A stretch of DNA of 64,000 nt. It comes from Candidatus Aminicenantota bacterium (GTDB lineage: Bacteria; Acidobacteriota; Aminicenantia; Aminicenantales; UBA8522). Position 1 is the first letter of the stretch; each line of letters starts with the position of its first letter. The position numbers were made by a program, and so were the translations under genes. Shown here one piece after another: positions 1 through 7,665 of this stretch. The stretch covers positions 44,990 to 108,989 of the forward strand of contig JAFNEO010000035.1 in assembly GCA_017886205.1 (NCBI GenBank), in the 5' to 3' direction. The notes below the pieces were generated by a model. It worked only from the letters and a program-made list of their open reading frames with translations, was not told where the DNA came from and did no database searches.

Positions 1-1
1 C

Positions 2-616
2 CCGCTGACGCCGATTCAACTCTCGGCCGAACGGATCATCAAGACGCTAAAGAAGCAGGACCCGAATTCCCCGACGGTAATCGAGGAAGGGGCGAAGACC
101 ATCATCCAGGAAACCCGGACGATCAAGTCCATGGTCGACGAGTTCTCCAACTTCGCCCGCATGCCCAAGGTCGAGCTCCGGCCGGCCGACCTGCGCCTCC
201 TCGTCGAACAGACCGTTGCCCTTTTCCGCGGCATCTTCGCCCAAGTCGAGTTCGAGGCCGAACTGGCGGCCGACCTTCCCGCCTCGCTCCAGCTCGACCC
301 GGAGCAGATGAAAAGAGTCCTGATCAACATCTTCGACAACGCCATCGAGGCCATGAACAAGAAGGGAAAAATCCGGGTCCGGGCCGTCTTCGAGAAGAGA
401 CAGCAGCAGGTCTCGATCGAGATCTCGGACACGGGACCGGGCATCTCGGTTGAGGACAAGACCAAGCTTTTCCTGCCCTATTTTTCCACCAAGAAGAAGG
501 GCACGGGCTTGGGGCTGGCCATCGTCAACCAGATCATCCGTGAGCACAACGGGTCGATCCGGGTGGAGAACATGCAGCCGACCGGGGCCAGGTTTACCAT
601 TCAGCTACCCGCATGA
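2..616 (+). CDS. Sensor histidine kinase, C-terminal part (NtrY/NtrB type)
   Basis: The frame is open from the window edge, so the sensor part is missing. The visible part begins inside the dimerisation/phosphotransfer domain (PLTPIQLSAERI, the region that follows the phospho-accepting His in NtrY-like kinases). It then holds a full HATPase_c domain with the N box (NIFDNAIEAMN), the G1 box (DTGPGIS) and the G2 box (GTGLGLAIV). The stop codon overlaps the ATG of the next gene (ATGA), so the two are translationally coupled as kinase and NtrC-type regulator. The signal sensed cannot be told. It is probably a membrane or PAS-bearing kinase that phosphorylates the regulator at 613-1983; this partnership is inferred from the overlap. 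Confidence 0.93.
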   Translation, partial: PLTPIQLSAERIIKTLKKQDPNSPTVIEEGAKTIIQETRTIKSMVDEFSNFARMPKVELRPADLRLLVEQTVALFRGIFAQVEFEAELAADLPASLQLDPEQMKRVLINIFDNAIEAMNKKGKIRVRAVFEKRQQQVSIEISDTGPGISVEDKTKLFLPYFSTKKKGTGLGLAIVNQIIREHNGSIRVENMQPTGARFTIQLPA

Positions 617-1983
617 TCAAAGAAAAAATCCTCATCATCGACGACGAAGCCAGCATCTGTTCCTCTCTCAAGGGAATCCTCGAGGACGAGGGTTTCTTGG
701 TGAAGACCGCGGAGTCGGGAGAGCAGGGGTTGGAGCTCCTGAAGAGCCAGAACGTCGACCTGGTGCTGCTCGATATCTGGTTGCCCAAGATGAGCGGCAT
801 CGAGGTCCTCAAGAAGATCAAGGCCATGGAGGAGAGCCCGCAGGTGGTCATGATCTCGGGGCATGGGACGATCGAGACAGCCGTCACGGCGACCAAGCTG
901 GGCGCCCACGATTTCCTGGAGAAGCCGCTCTCCTTGGAGAAGGTCGTGCTCACTGTCCGCAACGCCCTGCGGCAGAAGAAGCTCGAGGAAGAGAACGTCC
1001 TGCTCCGCGAGCGCCAGCGCGGCCGCTACTATCTCATCGGCGAGAGCCCGTCCATCCAGAAGCTGAGGAGAGAGATCGACCTGGCGGCCCTGTCCGGCGG
1101 CCCGGTCCTCATCTACGGCGAAAACGGGACCGGAAAAGATCTGGTCGCCCGTCTCATCCATAAGTTGAGCCAGCGCAAGGAGAAGCGGTTCGTCGAGGTC
1201 AACTGTTCGGCCGTCCCCGAGGAGATGATGGAGATGGAGCTCTTCGGCTACCTCAAGGGCGCCTTCCCCCAAGCGGCCAGGGATAAGAAAGGGAAAATCC
1301 TGCTGGCCGATGAAGGCACTTTTTTCCTCGATGAGGTCGGCGACCTGAGCCTGAAGACGCAGGCCAGGTTCCTCCGGGCGATCGAGGAGCGGCGCTTCGA
1401 GCCGCTGGGCGCGTCGGAGCCCCTGCCCTTCGACAGCCGCATCATAGCCGGGACCTCCCGGAGCCTGCGCGAGCTCATGGCTAAGGGACGCTTCCGCGAG
1501 GACCTCTTCTTCAAGCTCAATGTCATCCCCCTCACCCTGCCGCCCCTGAGGGAGAGGCCCGATGACATCCCCCATCTGATCGACCACTTCCTCCGGCATT
1601 TCGCCACGGAATACGGAAAGAAGCCCAAAACCATGTCCCCGGAGGCCGTCGGAGCGTTCCTGCGCTATGTCTGGCCGGGAAACGTCAGCGAGCTGATGAA
1701 CGTCATCGAGCGGTTCGTCATCATGGTCCCCGAAGACGTCATCGCCGGCTCCCACCTCACCCTCCTCGTCGAGACGCGCGAGCTCGAATACATCTCCGGC
1801 TTCTTTGAAGGCCGGGAGGGCCGGACGCTGGAAAAGGCCAGAGAGCAGTTCGAAAGACGGTACATCCACGGCGTCCTGATGAGGAACGGCTGGGACATAA
1901 TCCAGTCCGCCTCCGACCTCAAGGTCGAAGAAGGCCAGCTCCGGGAGAAGATCAAGGCGTTGAACATCACCTTTGTATCCTGA
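613..1983 (+). CDS. NtrC-family response regulator with altered GAFTGA loop
   Basis: 456 residues in three parts. The receiver domain has acidic D10/D11, phospho-acceptor D54 and conserved K104. The sigma-54 AAA+ domain has Walker A GENGTGKD, Walker B GTFFLDEVGD and arginine-finger region FREDLFFKLNV. A Fis-like helix-turn-helix lies at the C-terminus. The loop that contacts sigma-54, normally GAFTGA, reads GAFPQA, losing the central Thr and Gly. In the family these residues are needed to remodel sigma-54 polymerase, so this protein may not activate classical sigma-54 promoters; that is inference. The HTH (NGWDIIQSASDLKVEEGQL) is also weaker than usual. It is coupled to the upstream kinase by an ATGA overlap, and recO follows after 10 bases. 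Confidence 0.93.
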   Translation: MIKEKILIIDDEASICSSLKGILEDEGFLVKTAESGEQGLELLKSQNVDLVLLDIWLPKMSGIEVLKKIKAMEESPQVVMISGHGTIETAVTATKLGAHDFLEKPLSLEKVVLTVRNALRQKKLEEENVLLRERQRGRYYLIGESPSIQKLRREIDLAALSGGPVLIYGENGTGKDLVARLIHKLSQRKEKRFVEVNCSAVPEEMMEMELFGYLKGAFPQAARDKKGKILLADEGTFFLDEVGDLSLKTQARFLRAIEERRFEPLGASEPLPFDSRIIAGTSRSLRELMAKGRFREDLFFKLNVIPLTLPPLRERPDDIPHLIDHFLRHFATEYGKKPKTMSPEAVGAFLRYVWPGNVSELMNVIERFVIMVPEDVIAGSHLTLLVETRELEYISGFFEGREGRTLEKAREQFERRYIHGVLMRNGWDIIQSASDLKVEEGQLREKIKALNITFVS

Positions 1984-1993
1984 GCCACCGTCC

Positions 1994-2725
1994 ATGCCCC
2001 TCGATCAGACCGATGCCATCGTCCTGCGCAGCTTCAACATCGGCGACCAGGATAAGGTCGTCGTCTTCTTCTCCCGGGACAAAGGACTGCTCCGTGGCGT
2101 GGCCAAGGGAGCGCGGAAGTTCGGCAACCGGTTCGGCAGCAGCCTCGAACCCATGTCGCTGGTCAAGGTCTTCTACTATGAGAAGGAGCACAAGGACCTG
2201 GTGACGGTGAGCCAGGCCGACCTCATCGAGTCCTTCTTCGAGGTGCACGGGGATTTCCGGAGTGCCTGCACCCTGAGCTATTTTGCCGAGTTGGTGGAGG
2301 AGTTCTTCCCCTCGCGGGCCAAGGAGGACCTCGTCTTCCGGCTCCTCTTCTCCGTCCTGCAGGCCATCAAGGAAAAGGGGGACCTGGGGATTCTGAGCCG
2401 GTATTTCGAGGCCTGGTTCCTCCAGATCAACGGGCTCCTGCCCGATTTCCGGCGCTGCCGGAAGTGCCGAAAACGCCTGACCGAGGGAGGCTGGCTGTCT
2501 CCCCGGATGGACGGTGTTTACTGCGGGGTTTGTGCACCGCTAAAAAAGGAAGCGGTCCCGGCCGAATTCGTCCCCTTCCTCGGTTGGGCCCGGAAAAACG
2601 CTCCTTCCATAGAAGGGGGTCCTGCCTGTTCGGCCGGCCAGCTGGAGGCCATCGGCAAAACCCTCCAGAGCATCATCATCTATCATCTCGAGCGGGAACC
2701 GAAAAGCCTTCACTTCCTCAAATAG
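1994..2725 (+). CDS. recO: DNA repair protein RecO
   Basis: 243 residues. RecO helps RecFOR load RecA at gapped DNA. The N-terminal OB-fold has the family signature (TDAIVLRSFNIGDQDKVV, then GLLRGVAKGARK). A central helical domain and a C-terminal zinc finger with two CxxC pairs (CRKCRK and CGVC) follow. An in-frame ATG seven codons further upstream exists, but the ATG at 1994 gives the usual MPLDQTD-type start and clears the preceding gene. It probably shares a transcript with the regulator upstream. Its last 16 bases overlap the 3' end of the convergent prenyltransferase gene. Confidence 0.93.
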   Translation: MPLDQTDAIVLRSFNIGDQDKVVVFFSRDKGLLRGVAKGARKFGNRFGSSLEPMSLVKVFYYEKEHKDLVTVSQADLIESFFEVHGDFRSACTLSYFAELVEEFFPSRAKEDLVFRLLFSVLQAIKEKGDLGILSRYFEAWFLQINGLLPDFRRCRKCRKRLTEGGWLSPRMDGVYCGVCAPLKKEAVPAEFVPFLGWARKNAPSIEGGPACSAGQLEAIGKTLQSIIIYHLEREPKSLHFLK

Positions 2726-3588
2726 AGGACGAGGATCACGGCCCCGATCCAGAGGACGATGTTGAGGAGCATCGGCTTGTCCTGGATGATGATCTCTTCC
2801 GGGCTCCCTCCCTTGCCTTTGAGATGGACCAAGTAGAGATAGCGGAAGATCCCATAGAGAACGAAGGGGGCCGTCCAGACGAGGTGGGAAGTGCCGAACT
2901 TGTCTACGGTCTCCTGAGAGATCGTATAGAGGCAGTAGGCGATCAAAGTCGACGCGGTGACCACGGCGATCATCTGGTCGAGGAGGTAGGCGCTGTACTC
3001 TTTGAGGATGGGCCGGTGCTCGATCGCCTTGTCTTCGAGAAGGATGAGCTCATGGCGTCTCTTTCCCATGGACAGGAGCAGAGCCAGGAGCGTCGTGCAG
3101 ATGAGCAGCCACGAGGAGATGGGTACCGCGATGACCAGGCCGCCCGCTACCACCCGGATGACGAACCCGGCGGCGATGACGAAGATATCGAGGATAACGA
3201 CCTGTTTCAGCTTGAGCGAATAGGCCACCTGGAGGAAGAAATAGACGACGGCGGCCAGGAAGAAACTTCGCTGCAGAAAAAAGGCCGCCGTCAGGCCGGC
3301 CGCGGCCAGCACCAGAAAGAGGACCAGCGCCTCGGACGGACGGATCTCACCCTTGGCGATCGGACGCTGCGATTTCTTGGGATGGGCCCTGTCCTCCTCG
3401 CGGTCGCGGAGGTCATTGAAGATATAGAACGCCCCGGAAATCACGCAGAAAGAGAGAAAGGCCCCTACCGTTCTGAGCAGGAGAGAGGCGGAAAAGAACT
3501 TCTGGGCGAAAATGAGAGCGGCGAAGACAAACAGGTTTTTGGTCCACTGGGCCGGCCTCATGGACTTGATGACAGCTCGGACGGTCAT
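2710..3588 (-). CDS. UbiA-family prenyltransferase (decaprenyl-phosphate phosphoribosyltransferase-like)
   Basis: 292 residues with about eight to nine hydrophobic segments, an integral membrane enzyme. The first Asp-rich motif of the UbiA superfamily reads NDLRDREEDRAHPKK and is followed by RPIAKGEI. The N-terminal RPAQWTKNLFVFA is typical of the subgroup that transfers phosphoribose to polyprenyl phosphate (DPPR synthase, Rv3806c-like). The exact substrate here is inferred; it might use another phosphosugar donor. It is transcribed alone from a good promoter at 3603-3631, divergently from the sensor kinase at 3721, and overlaps recO tail to tail. Confidence 0.87.
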   Translation of the reverse strand: MTVRAVIKSMRPAQWTKNLFVFAALIFAQKFFSASLLLRTVGAFLSFCVISGAFYIFNDLRDREEDRAHPKKSQRPIAKGEIRPSEALVLFLVLAAAGLTAAFFLQRSFFLAAVVYFFLQVAYSLKLKQVVILDIFVIAAGFVIRVVAGGLVIAVPISSWLLICTTLLALLLSMGKRRHELILLEDKAIEHRPILKEYSAYLLDQMIAVVTASTLIAYCLYTISQETVDKFGTSHLVWTAPFVLYGIFRYLYLVHLKGKGGSPEEIIIQDKPMLLNIVLWIGAVILVLYLRK

Positions 3589-3602
3589 GGCGGTTTTGGG
3601 TT

Positions 3603-3631
3603 ATTGTATTAAAAAACACCGGACATGGCAA
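3603..3631 (-). promoter_or_regulatory. Sigma-70-type promoter of the prenyltransferase gene
   Basis: On the minus strand TTGCCA is followed after 17 bases by TACAAT, about 15 bases upstream of the start codon at 3588. Predicted by eye only. Confidence 0.5.
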
Positions 3632-3661
3632 CATCCCGCATCCCTCTCCGGCCAAGGGCCA

Positions 3662-3689
3662 TTACATTTCTCTCCTGTTTTGATAAAAT
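3662..3689 (+). promoter_or_regulatory. Probable promoter of the second kinase/regulator pair
   Basis: TTACAT, a 16-base spacer and TAAAAT lie 31 bases before the ATG at 3721. They lie downstream of an alternative upstream start at 3625 in the same frame, which supports the later start. Confidence 0.4.
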
Positions 3690-3720
3690 AGAAAATCCTT
3701 GGCATAGGACTGCAGCCTCC

Positions 3721-5868
3721 ATGACGCTCCAGGGCAACGAAGAAACGAAGTACCGGAAGTTGACCTCCCGGAACACGATTCTCACCATCATCCTTTTTGT
3801 CAGCCCGATCCTGCTCCTTTATCTGGCCGTCAACTACGAGGCTTCGGCCTTCGTCAAGGGACAGATCTACGGCCGGCTGGCCGAGACTGTCGCCGAGAAC
3901 ACCAAGACGATCGCCATCTTTCTCCAGGACCGCGAGACAGACCTGCGTTCGTTTTCGCATTTCGATGTAGAGCGCATCACGGACGTCCCGGCCCTCGCCC
4001 CGGTCCTGACATCCCGCCTGGCCGCCAAGAAATGGTACGATTTCATCCTCATCACCGACCTCGAGGGCCGCATCGTCCTCTCCCTCAACAGGGATGTCTC
4101 CGGTTCGGTGGCCGACCGAGAGTATTTTCGGGCCGCCCGGGACGGCCAGTTCTTCAACTCGGGGATTTTCTATTCCGAAATGCTGGGCATGAGAGTCATG
4201 ATCCTTTCCCATCCCCTGCTTAACCGAAGCAACCAGACCATCGGCACGGTGGCCGCCGGACTGAACCTCGAGAGCTATTACAGCCTGCTCTTTGACTTGC
4301 GCATCGGAGAGACAAGCGAGCTCTTCCTGACGGATGCTTCGGGCCAGCTGCTCTCCCCGACCAAGCTGGGCGGCCGTCCGCTTCTCGACAAGAGCTATCT
4401 CGAGAAGGAGGAGAACCCCCATCTGGGCGAAAGGGGTGTCAAGACCCACATCGATTATCGGGGCCAGCGCGTGCTCTGCGCCTATGCCAGGATCCCCGGC
4501 TCCGCCGACTATCTCGTTTCCGAGATGGACCTCAAAGAGGCCAGGCTGCCCCTCCGGCAGATCAACCGGATCATCCTCTACCTCTTCCTTCCGTTCTTCC
4601 TTCTACTCGTCCTCATCTCCAACCTCCACTCGAGGCGGACGACATCCCTCCTCCGCCGGCTGACGCTCGACCTCCGCCAGGCCCTCGCCGAAGCGCAGGC
4701 CAAGAAAAAGGAAGTGGACGAGATGAACGTCGAGCTCGAGAGAAAGGCCAGGGAGAGTGAGCTCCTGGCCGAGGAGCTCCGTCTTTCGGAGGAATACATC
4801 ACCGACCTCGTCGACAGCATCTCCCTGGGTGTCATCGGCCTTGATTCCACGGGCCTGATCACCCATTTCAACAAGGAGATCCGCCAGCTCTTCAGCCTGC
4901 CGGACCTCAAAAAAGGCCAGAGCATCTTCCAGGCCCTGCCCTGGCTCAACGACAAGGACATCGAGATCGCTTTCGAAAACACCATCTTCACCGGCCGGCC
5001 CAAACGGATCGACAAGAAACGGATCGACCGGAAGCGGGGCGAGGAGTACTTCAACCTCTCGTTCTTCCCGGTCGAGGACGCCCGCGGCAAGGTCCGGGGC
5101 GTAAGCATCCTCATCGAAGACGTCACTGAGCGGGAGAAGCTCCATGGGCAGCTGGCCGAGTACGAGAAGCTCTCCGCCCTGAGTCAGCTGGCGCTCGGCG
5201 CCGCCCACGAGATCAACAACCCCCTCCTGGGGATCTCATCCTATCTCGAGATCCTCCGGGATGAGGCCGCCGAGGAAGCCAAGAAGCAGGAGATCGAGGT
5301 CGTTCTGGAAAACGTCTACCGGATCTCCGAGACCATCCGCGGACTGCTCAACTTCGCCCGGCCGACCCCGCCTCAGTTCACCAAGGTCAACATCAACCAG
5401 TTAGTCGACGACACCCTATCCTTCCTGAGCCATCAGCCCATCTTCCGCAGCATCCGGATCGAGAAGGTCCTTCCCACCGGGCTGCCCCAGATCACTGCCG
5501 ACCTCAACCAGGTCCGTCAGGTCCTGACGAATATGTTCATCAACGCCGCCCAGTCCATGCCCGGCGGCGGAGAGCTCAAGGCCGAGACCGCCAAGATCAA
5601 GTTCCAGGAGCTCATCCAGGTCCAGATCAGCGATACTGGGGTGGGCATCCCGCCAGAGAACTTGAAGAAGATATTCGACCCCTTCTTCACCACGAAGAAG
5701 AGCCAGGGCACCGGGCTCGGACTGAGCATCAGTCTGAGCTACATCAAGAGCCACGGCGGCGAGATCTCGGTCCGGAGCGAAGTCGGAAAAGGCACCATGT
5801 TCTCGATCCTCCTGCCCGTCCGCCAGAAGGGCCGACCGCTTCTCAAGGACGAGGAGGTGATCTCGTGA
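3721..5868 (+). CDS. Membrane sensor histidine kinase (Cache-PAS-HisKA-HATPase)
   Basis: 715 residues. A transmembrane segment lies near residues 17-38. An extracytoplasmic region of about 240 residues resembles a dCache ligand-binding domain (DFILITDLEGRIVLSLN, YFRAARDGQFFNSGIFYS). A second membrane segment near 280-300 is followed by a coiled coil, then a PAS domain (DSISLGVIGLDSTGLITHFN). The HisKA domain has H496 in GAAHEINNPLLG, and the ATPase domain has N and G boxes (DTGVGIPPENL, GTGLGLSIS). An earlier in-frame start at 3625 adds 32 residues of unlikely sequence upstream of the promoter, so 3721 is preferred. The stop overlaps the GTG of the regulator (GTGA). It probably senses a small extracellular ligand and phosphorylates that regulator. 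Confidence 0.92.
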   Translation: MTLQGNEETKYRKLTSRNTILTIILFVSPILLLYLAVNYEASAFVKGQIYGRLAETVAENTKTIAIFLQDRETDLRSFSHFDVERITDVPALAPVLTSRLAAKKWYDFILITDLEGRIVLSLNRDVSGSVADREYFRAARDGQFFNSGIFYSEMLGMRVMILSHPLLNRSNQTIGTVAAGLNLESYYSLLFDLRIGETSELFLTDASGQLLSPTKLGGRPLLDKSYLEKEENPHLGERGVKTHIDYRGQRVLCAYARIPGSADYLVSEMDLKEARLPLRQINRIILYLFLPFFLLLVLISNLHSRRTTSLLRRLTLDLRQALAEAQAKKKEVDEMNVELERKARESELLAEELRLSEEYITDLVDSISLGVIGLDSTGLITHFNKEIRQLFSLPDLKKGQSIFQALPWLNDKDIEIAFENTIFTGRPKRIDKKRIDRKRGEEYFNLSFFPVEDARGKVRGVSILIEDVTEREKLHGQLAEYEKLSALSQLALGAAHEINNPLLGISSYLEILRDEAAEEAKKQEIEVVLENVYRISETIRGLLNFARPTPPQFTKVNINQLVDDTLSFLSHQPIFRSIRIEKVLPTGLPQITADLNQVRQVLTNMFINAAQSMPGGGELKAETAKIKFQELIQVQISDTGVGIPPENLKKIFDPFFTTKKSQGTGLGLSISLSYIKSHGGEISVRSEVGKGTMFSILLPVRQKGRPLLKDEEVIS

Positions 5869-7238
5869 GCGCTTTCACTATCCTCATCGTCGATGACGAG
5901 GTCCTGACCCTGAATAACCTCAAGAAAGCGCTGGCTAAAGAGGACTACGAAGTGCTGGTCGCCGATTCCGGCGAAACGGCGCTGGAGATGTACGACCGCT
6001 ACAAGCCGCAGCTCATCCTGCTCGACCTGATGCTCCCCGGCATCTCGGGTCTCGAGGTCCTACGTCGGATCAAGGACATCGACCGGGAGACGATCGTCAT
6101 CATGATGAGCGCCTATGAGATCCTGGAGAAGGCCGTGGAATCGATGAAGCTCGGCGCCTACGATTACCTGCTGAAGCCGTTCAAAATCAGCGACCTCAAG
6201 CACACCGTCCGACGGGCCCTGGAAACTCTCTCCCTGCGCATCCGGGTCCTGGAACATCTCGAATCCGAAAAAGGCCGCTATTACTTCGGCCGGATCATCG
6301 CCGAGAGCCGGAAGATGAAGGAGGTCGTCAGCCTGGCCAAGCGGGTGGCGGGCGCAGACCGGACGACCGTCCTTCTCCAGGGAGAAAGCGGGACGGGAAA
6401 AGAGCTCCTGGCCAAGGCCATCCACTATCACAGTCCGCGCGCGGAGAAGCCCATCGTCGAGATCAACTGCGCCGCCATCCCGGAAAACCTGCTGGAAAGT
6501 GAGCTGTTCGGATACGAGGCGGGAGCGTTCACCGACGCCCGGAAAAGGAAGATCGGGCTCCTGGAGAGGGGCGACGGAGGGACCGTTTTTTTCGACGAGA
6601 TCGGAGATATGTCGCTCAACCTCCAGGCCAAGCTTCTGCGCGTCCTGGAGGAAGGCTCTTTCGGCCGCCTCGGCGGAATCCAGCCGATCCGGGTCGATGT
6701 CCGGATCATTGCTGCCACGAATACGGACCTGGCCAAGGCGACGGAAAGCGGAAAATTCCGTCCCGACCTCTATTACCGACTGAACGTCGTTCCTCTTGTC
6801 ATCCCGCCGCTGAGGGAACGGAAAGAAGACATCCTTCCGCTGGCCATCTTATTTATCCAGGAGCTCAACCAGGAGCTGAGGCGGGCCTACAAGAGCATCT
6901 CTCAAGAGGCCGCCAAAGCGATCCTCGCCTATCCCTGGCCGGGCAATGTCCGGGAGCTCCGCAACATCATGGAAAGGATCCTCTCCCTCTTCTCCGATGA
7001 GGAGGTACGGTTCACTCATCTTCCCTCGGAGATCAGGGATTACAGGGAGGTCCCCGAAGCTCCCGGTCTCGAGGACATCGTGGCCGTCGGTTCGCTGCCG
7101 ACGTTGGAGAAATTGGAGAAAGTTTACATCAAGAAGGTCTTGGCGGCGGTGGGGCAGAACAAAACCCAGGCCGCCAGAGTCCTGGGGATACATCCTACCT
7201 CCCTCTTCAGGAAAATAAAGTCCTGGGAAAAGCACTGA
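5865..7238 (+). CDS. NtrC-family sigma-54 response regulator
   Basis: 457 residues starting with GTG inside the kinase stop (GTGA). The receiver has D54 and K104. The AAA+ domain has Walker A GESGTGKE, a GAFTDA version of the sigma-54 contact loop, Walker B GTVFFDEIGD and PDLYYRLNV. The C-terminal Fis-type HTH reads NKTQAARVLGIHPTSLFRKI. In contrast to the regulator at 613-1983, the machinery looks intact and the HTH is strong. The only clear -24/-12 promoter nearby lies 105 bases after its stop, with a palindrome between, so it probably activates the gdhA operon; this is inference from position. Confidence 0.94.
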   Translation: MSAFTILIVDDEVLTLNNLKKALAKEDYEVLVADSGETALEMYDRYKPQLILLDLMLPGISGLEVLRRIKDIDRETIVIMMSAYEILEKAVESMKLGAYDYLLKPFKISDLKHTVRRALETLSLRIRVLEHLESEKGRYYFGRIIAESRKMKEVVSLAKRVAGADRTTVLLQGESGTGKELLAKAIHYHSPRAEKPIVEINCAAIPENLLESELFGYEAGAFTDARKRKIGLLERGDGGTVFFDEIGDMSLNLQAKLLRVLEEGSFGRLGGIQPIRVDVRIIAATNTDLAKATESGKFRPDLYYRLNVVPLVIPPLRERKEDILPLAILFIQELNQELRRAYKSISQEAAKAILAYPWPGNVRELRNIMERILSLFSDEEVRFTHLPSEIRDYREVPEAPGLEDIVAVGSLPTLEKLEKVYIKKVLAAVGQNKTQAARVLGIHPTSLFRKIKSWEKH

Positions 7239-7273
7239 GGGACCGGCCGCCGAAGCCGCTTTATTGCGATTTG

Positions 7274-7294
7274 CTATAGCGCAAAACGCTATAG
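7274..7294. promoter_or_regulatory. Palindromic upstream activating site
   Basis: CTATAGCG, five bases, then CGCTATAG: a perfect 8-bp inverted repeat centred about 73 bases upstream of the -12 element at 7357. Its position and symmetry fit an enhancer for a dimeric NtrC-type regulator such as the one encoded just upstream. Confidence 0.6.
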
Positions 7295-7343
7295 TCCTGC
7301 ATCTAAAATAACACAATTTCTTTAATTTCAATTATTTACGGAT

Positions 7344-7359
7344 TGGCATGAGAATTGCT
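7344..7359 (+). promoter_or_regulatory. Sigma-54 (-24/-12) promoter of the gdhA operon
   Basis: TGGCATG, four bases, TTGCT: the GG at 7345-7346 and the GC at 7357-7358 have the exact 12-base phase required. Only one base departs from the TGGCACG-N4-TTGCW consensus. Transcription would start near 7370, ahead of an AGGAGGTC ribosome site at 7380-7387 and the ATG at 7392. Confidence 0.85.
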
Positions 7360-7391
7360 TTAGTGTTGGCCTGCTTTAATAGGAGGTCAAC

Positions 7392-7652
7392 ATGAGCAAT
7401 CATTCAAAATCCGCGAGCGCCGTCAGGGACATCCGGGAAGAATCCCTTCCCGAGGCGGCCGAAGGCCAGCTTGCGGAAATCATCCCGTGGCCTGATGTCC
7501 ACAAGATCGTCGCTCGAAAGCCGAAGATAAAAAAAAGAGTCCGGCTCGAGGGCAAATACCTCTATCATCACGGGAAAAAGGTACCCATCCTGCAGTTCCA
7601 GAAATCGGGCTATGACCGGCTGTTGAAACTCCTGGTCAAGGAAATCGGTTGA
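7392..7652 (+). CDS. Small protein of unknown function upstream of gdhA
   Basis: 86 residues, not recognised. The N-terminal third is polar (SNHSKSASAVRDIREESLPE). The rest is basic (KPKIKKRVRLEGKYLYHHGK) and ends in a short amphipathic helix (GYDRLLKLLVKEIG). There is no signal peptide or membrane segment. It has a strong ribosome site and is the first gene after the sigma-54 promoter, with gdhA starting 13 bases after its stop. Co-transcription suggests a role tied to glutamate metabolism, for example a small regulator of GDH, but nothing in the sequence shows this. Confidence 0.75.
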   Translation: MSNHSKSASAVRDIREESLPEAAEGQLAEIIPWPDVHKIVARKPKIKKRVRLEGKYLYHHGKKVPILQFQKSGYDRLLKLLVKEIG

Positions 7653-7665
7653 AGAGGAGCCGAAG

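Noticed and set aside
601-1995. Long minus-strand open frame antisense to the first regulator
   Set aside because: It mirrors the codon structure of a clear receiver/AAA+ gene in GC-rich DNA and has no recognisable domain.
2464-3612. 382-codon plus-strand frame across recO and the prenyltransferase
   Set aside because: Low-complexity acidic translation, antisense to the UbiA-family gene; a GC-frame artefact.
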